Source: an uncultured Candidatus Saccharibacteria bacterium
GTDB taxonomy: Bacteria > Patescibacteriota > Saccharimonadia > Saccharimonadales > Saccharimonadaceae
Direction: 5' to 3'
Assembly: GCA_937902295.1 (NCBI GenBank)
Contig: CALGUM010000118.1
Span: 1 to 6,090 of the forward strand
DNA: 6,090 bases
The notes under the pieces are model-generated. The model made no database searches. It was not told where the DNA came from and saw only the letters and a list, made by a program, of their open reading frames with translations. Below, piece after piece: positions 5,906 through 6,090 of this stretch (the first letter of the stretch is position 1; every line of letters begins with the position of its first letter). The translations under genes were made by a program, and so were the position numbers.

Positions 5906-5914
5906 TGCTATACT
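5906..5914 (+). promoter_or_regulatory. Extended -10 promoter of the truncated plus-strand gene
   Basis: TGCTATACT, identical to the element before the DUF3048 operon, ends 11 bases before ATG 5926. The bases between are AT-rich (TATATATAGAT) and contain no Shine-Dalgarno. No clear -35 is seen. A near-leaderless transcript is expected. Confidence 0.6.
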
Positions 5915-5925
5915 TATATATAGAT

Positions 5926-6060
5926 ATGTATCATCCACCAACAAAACGTGTACGTTTTTTGCGAAAGTTTACTGTGCTCAGTATTATGACTATCGTAGTG
6001 CTTTCTGGAGCAATTATTTTGGTAGCGTTGACACTTGGCTATAGCTTTACCGCAGAGGAC
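5926..6060 (+). CDS. N-terminus of a membrane protein, possibly PEGA-domain type (truncated)
   Basis: Only 45 genuine codons are present before adapter sequence begins. The protein starts MYHPPTKRVRFLRKF, a basic cytoplasmic stretch, then has one strong transmembrane helix (about 15-38; VLSIMTIVVLSGAIILVALTLG) and ends with YSFTAED. A short basic tail, one helix and then LGY-x-F with acidic residues resembles the starts of PEGA-domain membrane proteins that I recall from Saccharibacteria, where the outer domain would follow. With no outer domain visible this is only a suggestion. It is transcribed away from the DUF4367-like gene across a 136-base divergent promoter region. The reading frame stays open through the adapter to 6090, so the last ten codons of any automatic call (RSEERRVGKE) are not real protein. 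Confidence 0.7.
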
Positions 6061-6090
6061 AGATCGGAAGAGCGTCGTGTAGGGAAAGAG
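6061..6090. other. Illumina TruSeq-type adapter left on the contig end
   Basis: The final 30 bases begin AGATCGGAAGAGCGTCGTGT and continue AGGGAAAGAG. This is the reverse complement of the Illumina universal (P5-side) adapter, which is read at the 3' end of a short insert. It is a library artefact, not genomic DNA, and should be trimmed. Confidence 0.98.

Overview
This looks like a complete short contig from an uncultured bacterium. Its left edge falls inside a tRNA and its right edge ends in 30 bases that match an Illumina library adapter, so the true genomic part is about positions 1-6060. Base composition is balanced by eye. The five complete genes read through with the standard code (stops TAA and TAG only, Trp as TGG). 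Small compact genes, tiny intergenic gaps, a DUF3048 protein, a DUF4367-like membrane protein and a PEGA-type membrane protein start suggest a Candidate Phyla Radiation bacterium, most likely Saccharibacteria (TM7). That placement rests on recalled family resemblance, not on a search.

Layout, right to left on the minus strand: (1) a 344-residue single-pass membrane protein with a long disordered, probably cytoplasmic N-terminus and a DUF4367-like outer domain (4755-5789); (2) glutamyl-tRNA synthetase gltX (3294-4721), 33 bases downstream and with its own promoter-like element; (3) a tight three-gene operon of a membrane-anchored DUF3048 (YerB-like) protein (2056-3162), a two-pass PAS-containing sensor histidine kinase overlapping it by 10 bases (506-2065), and a stand-alone CheY-like receiver 3 bases further on (119-502); (4) a truncated tRNA-Glu(CTC) at 1-61. 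On the plus strand, diverging from gene (1), begins a membrane protein (5926-6060) that is cut off and fused to adapter sequence.

The most interesting biology is the operon: a secreted-side DUF3048 protein translationally tied to a sensor kinase, whose only adjacent partner is a receiver with no output domain. The second signal is the start-site architecture. Three genes begin 7-11 bases after a shared TGYTATACT extended -10 element and have no Shine-Dalgarno, which implies leaderless mRNAs. The internal operon genes do carry Shine-Dalgarno sequences. No mobile element, CRISPR array, rRNA or clear rho-independent terminator is visible. No stretch longer than about 135 bases lacks a gene.
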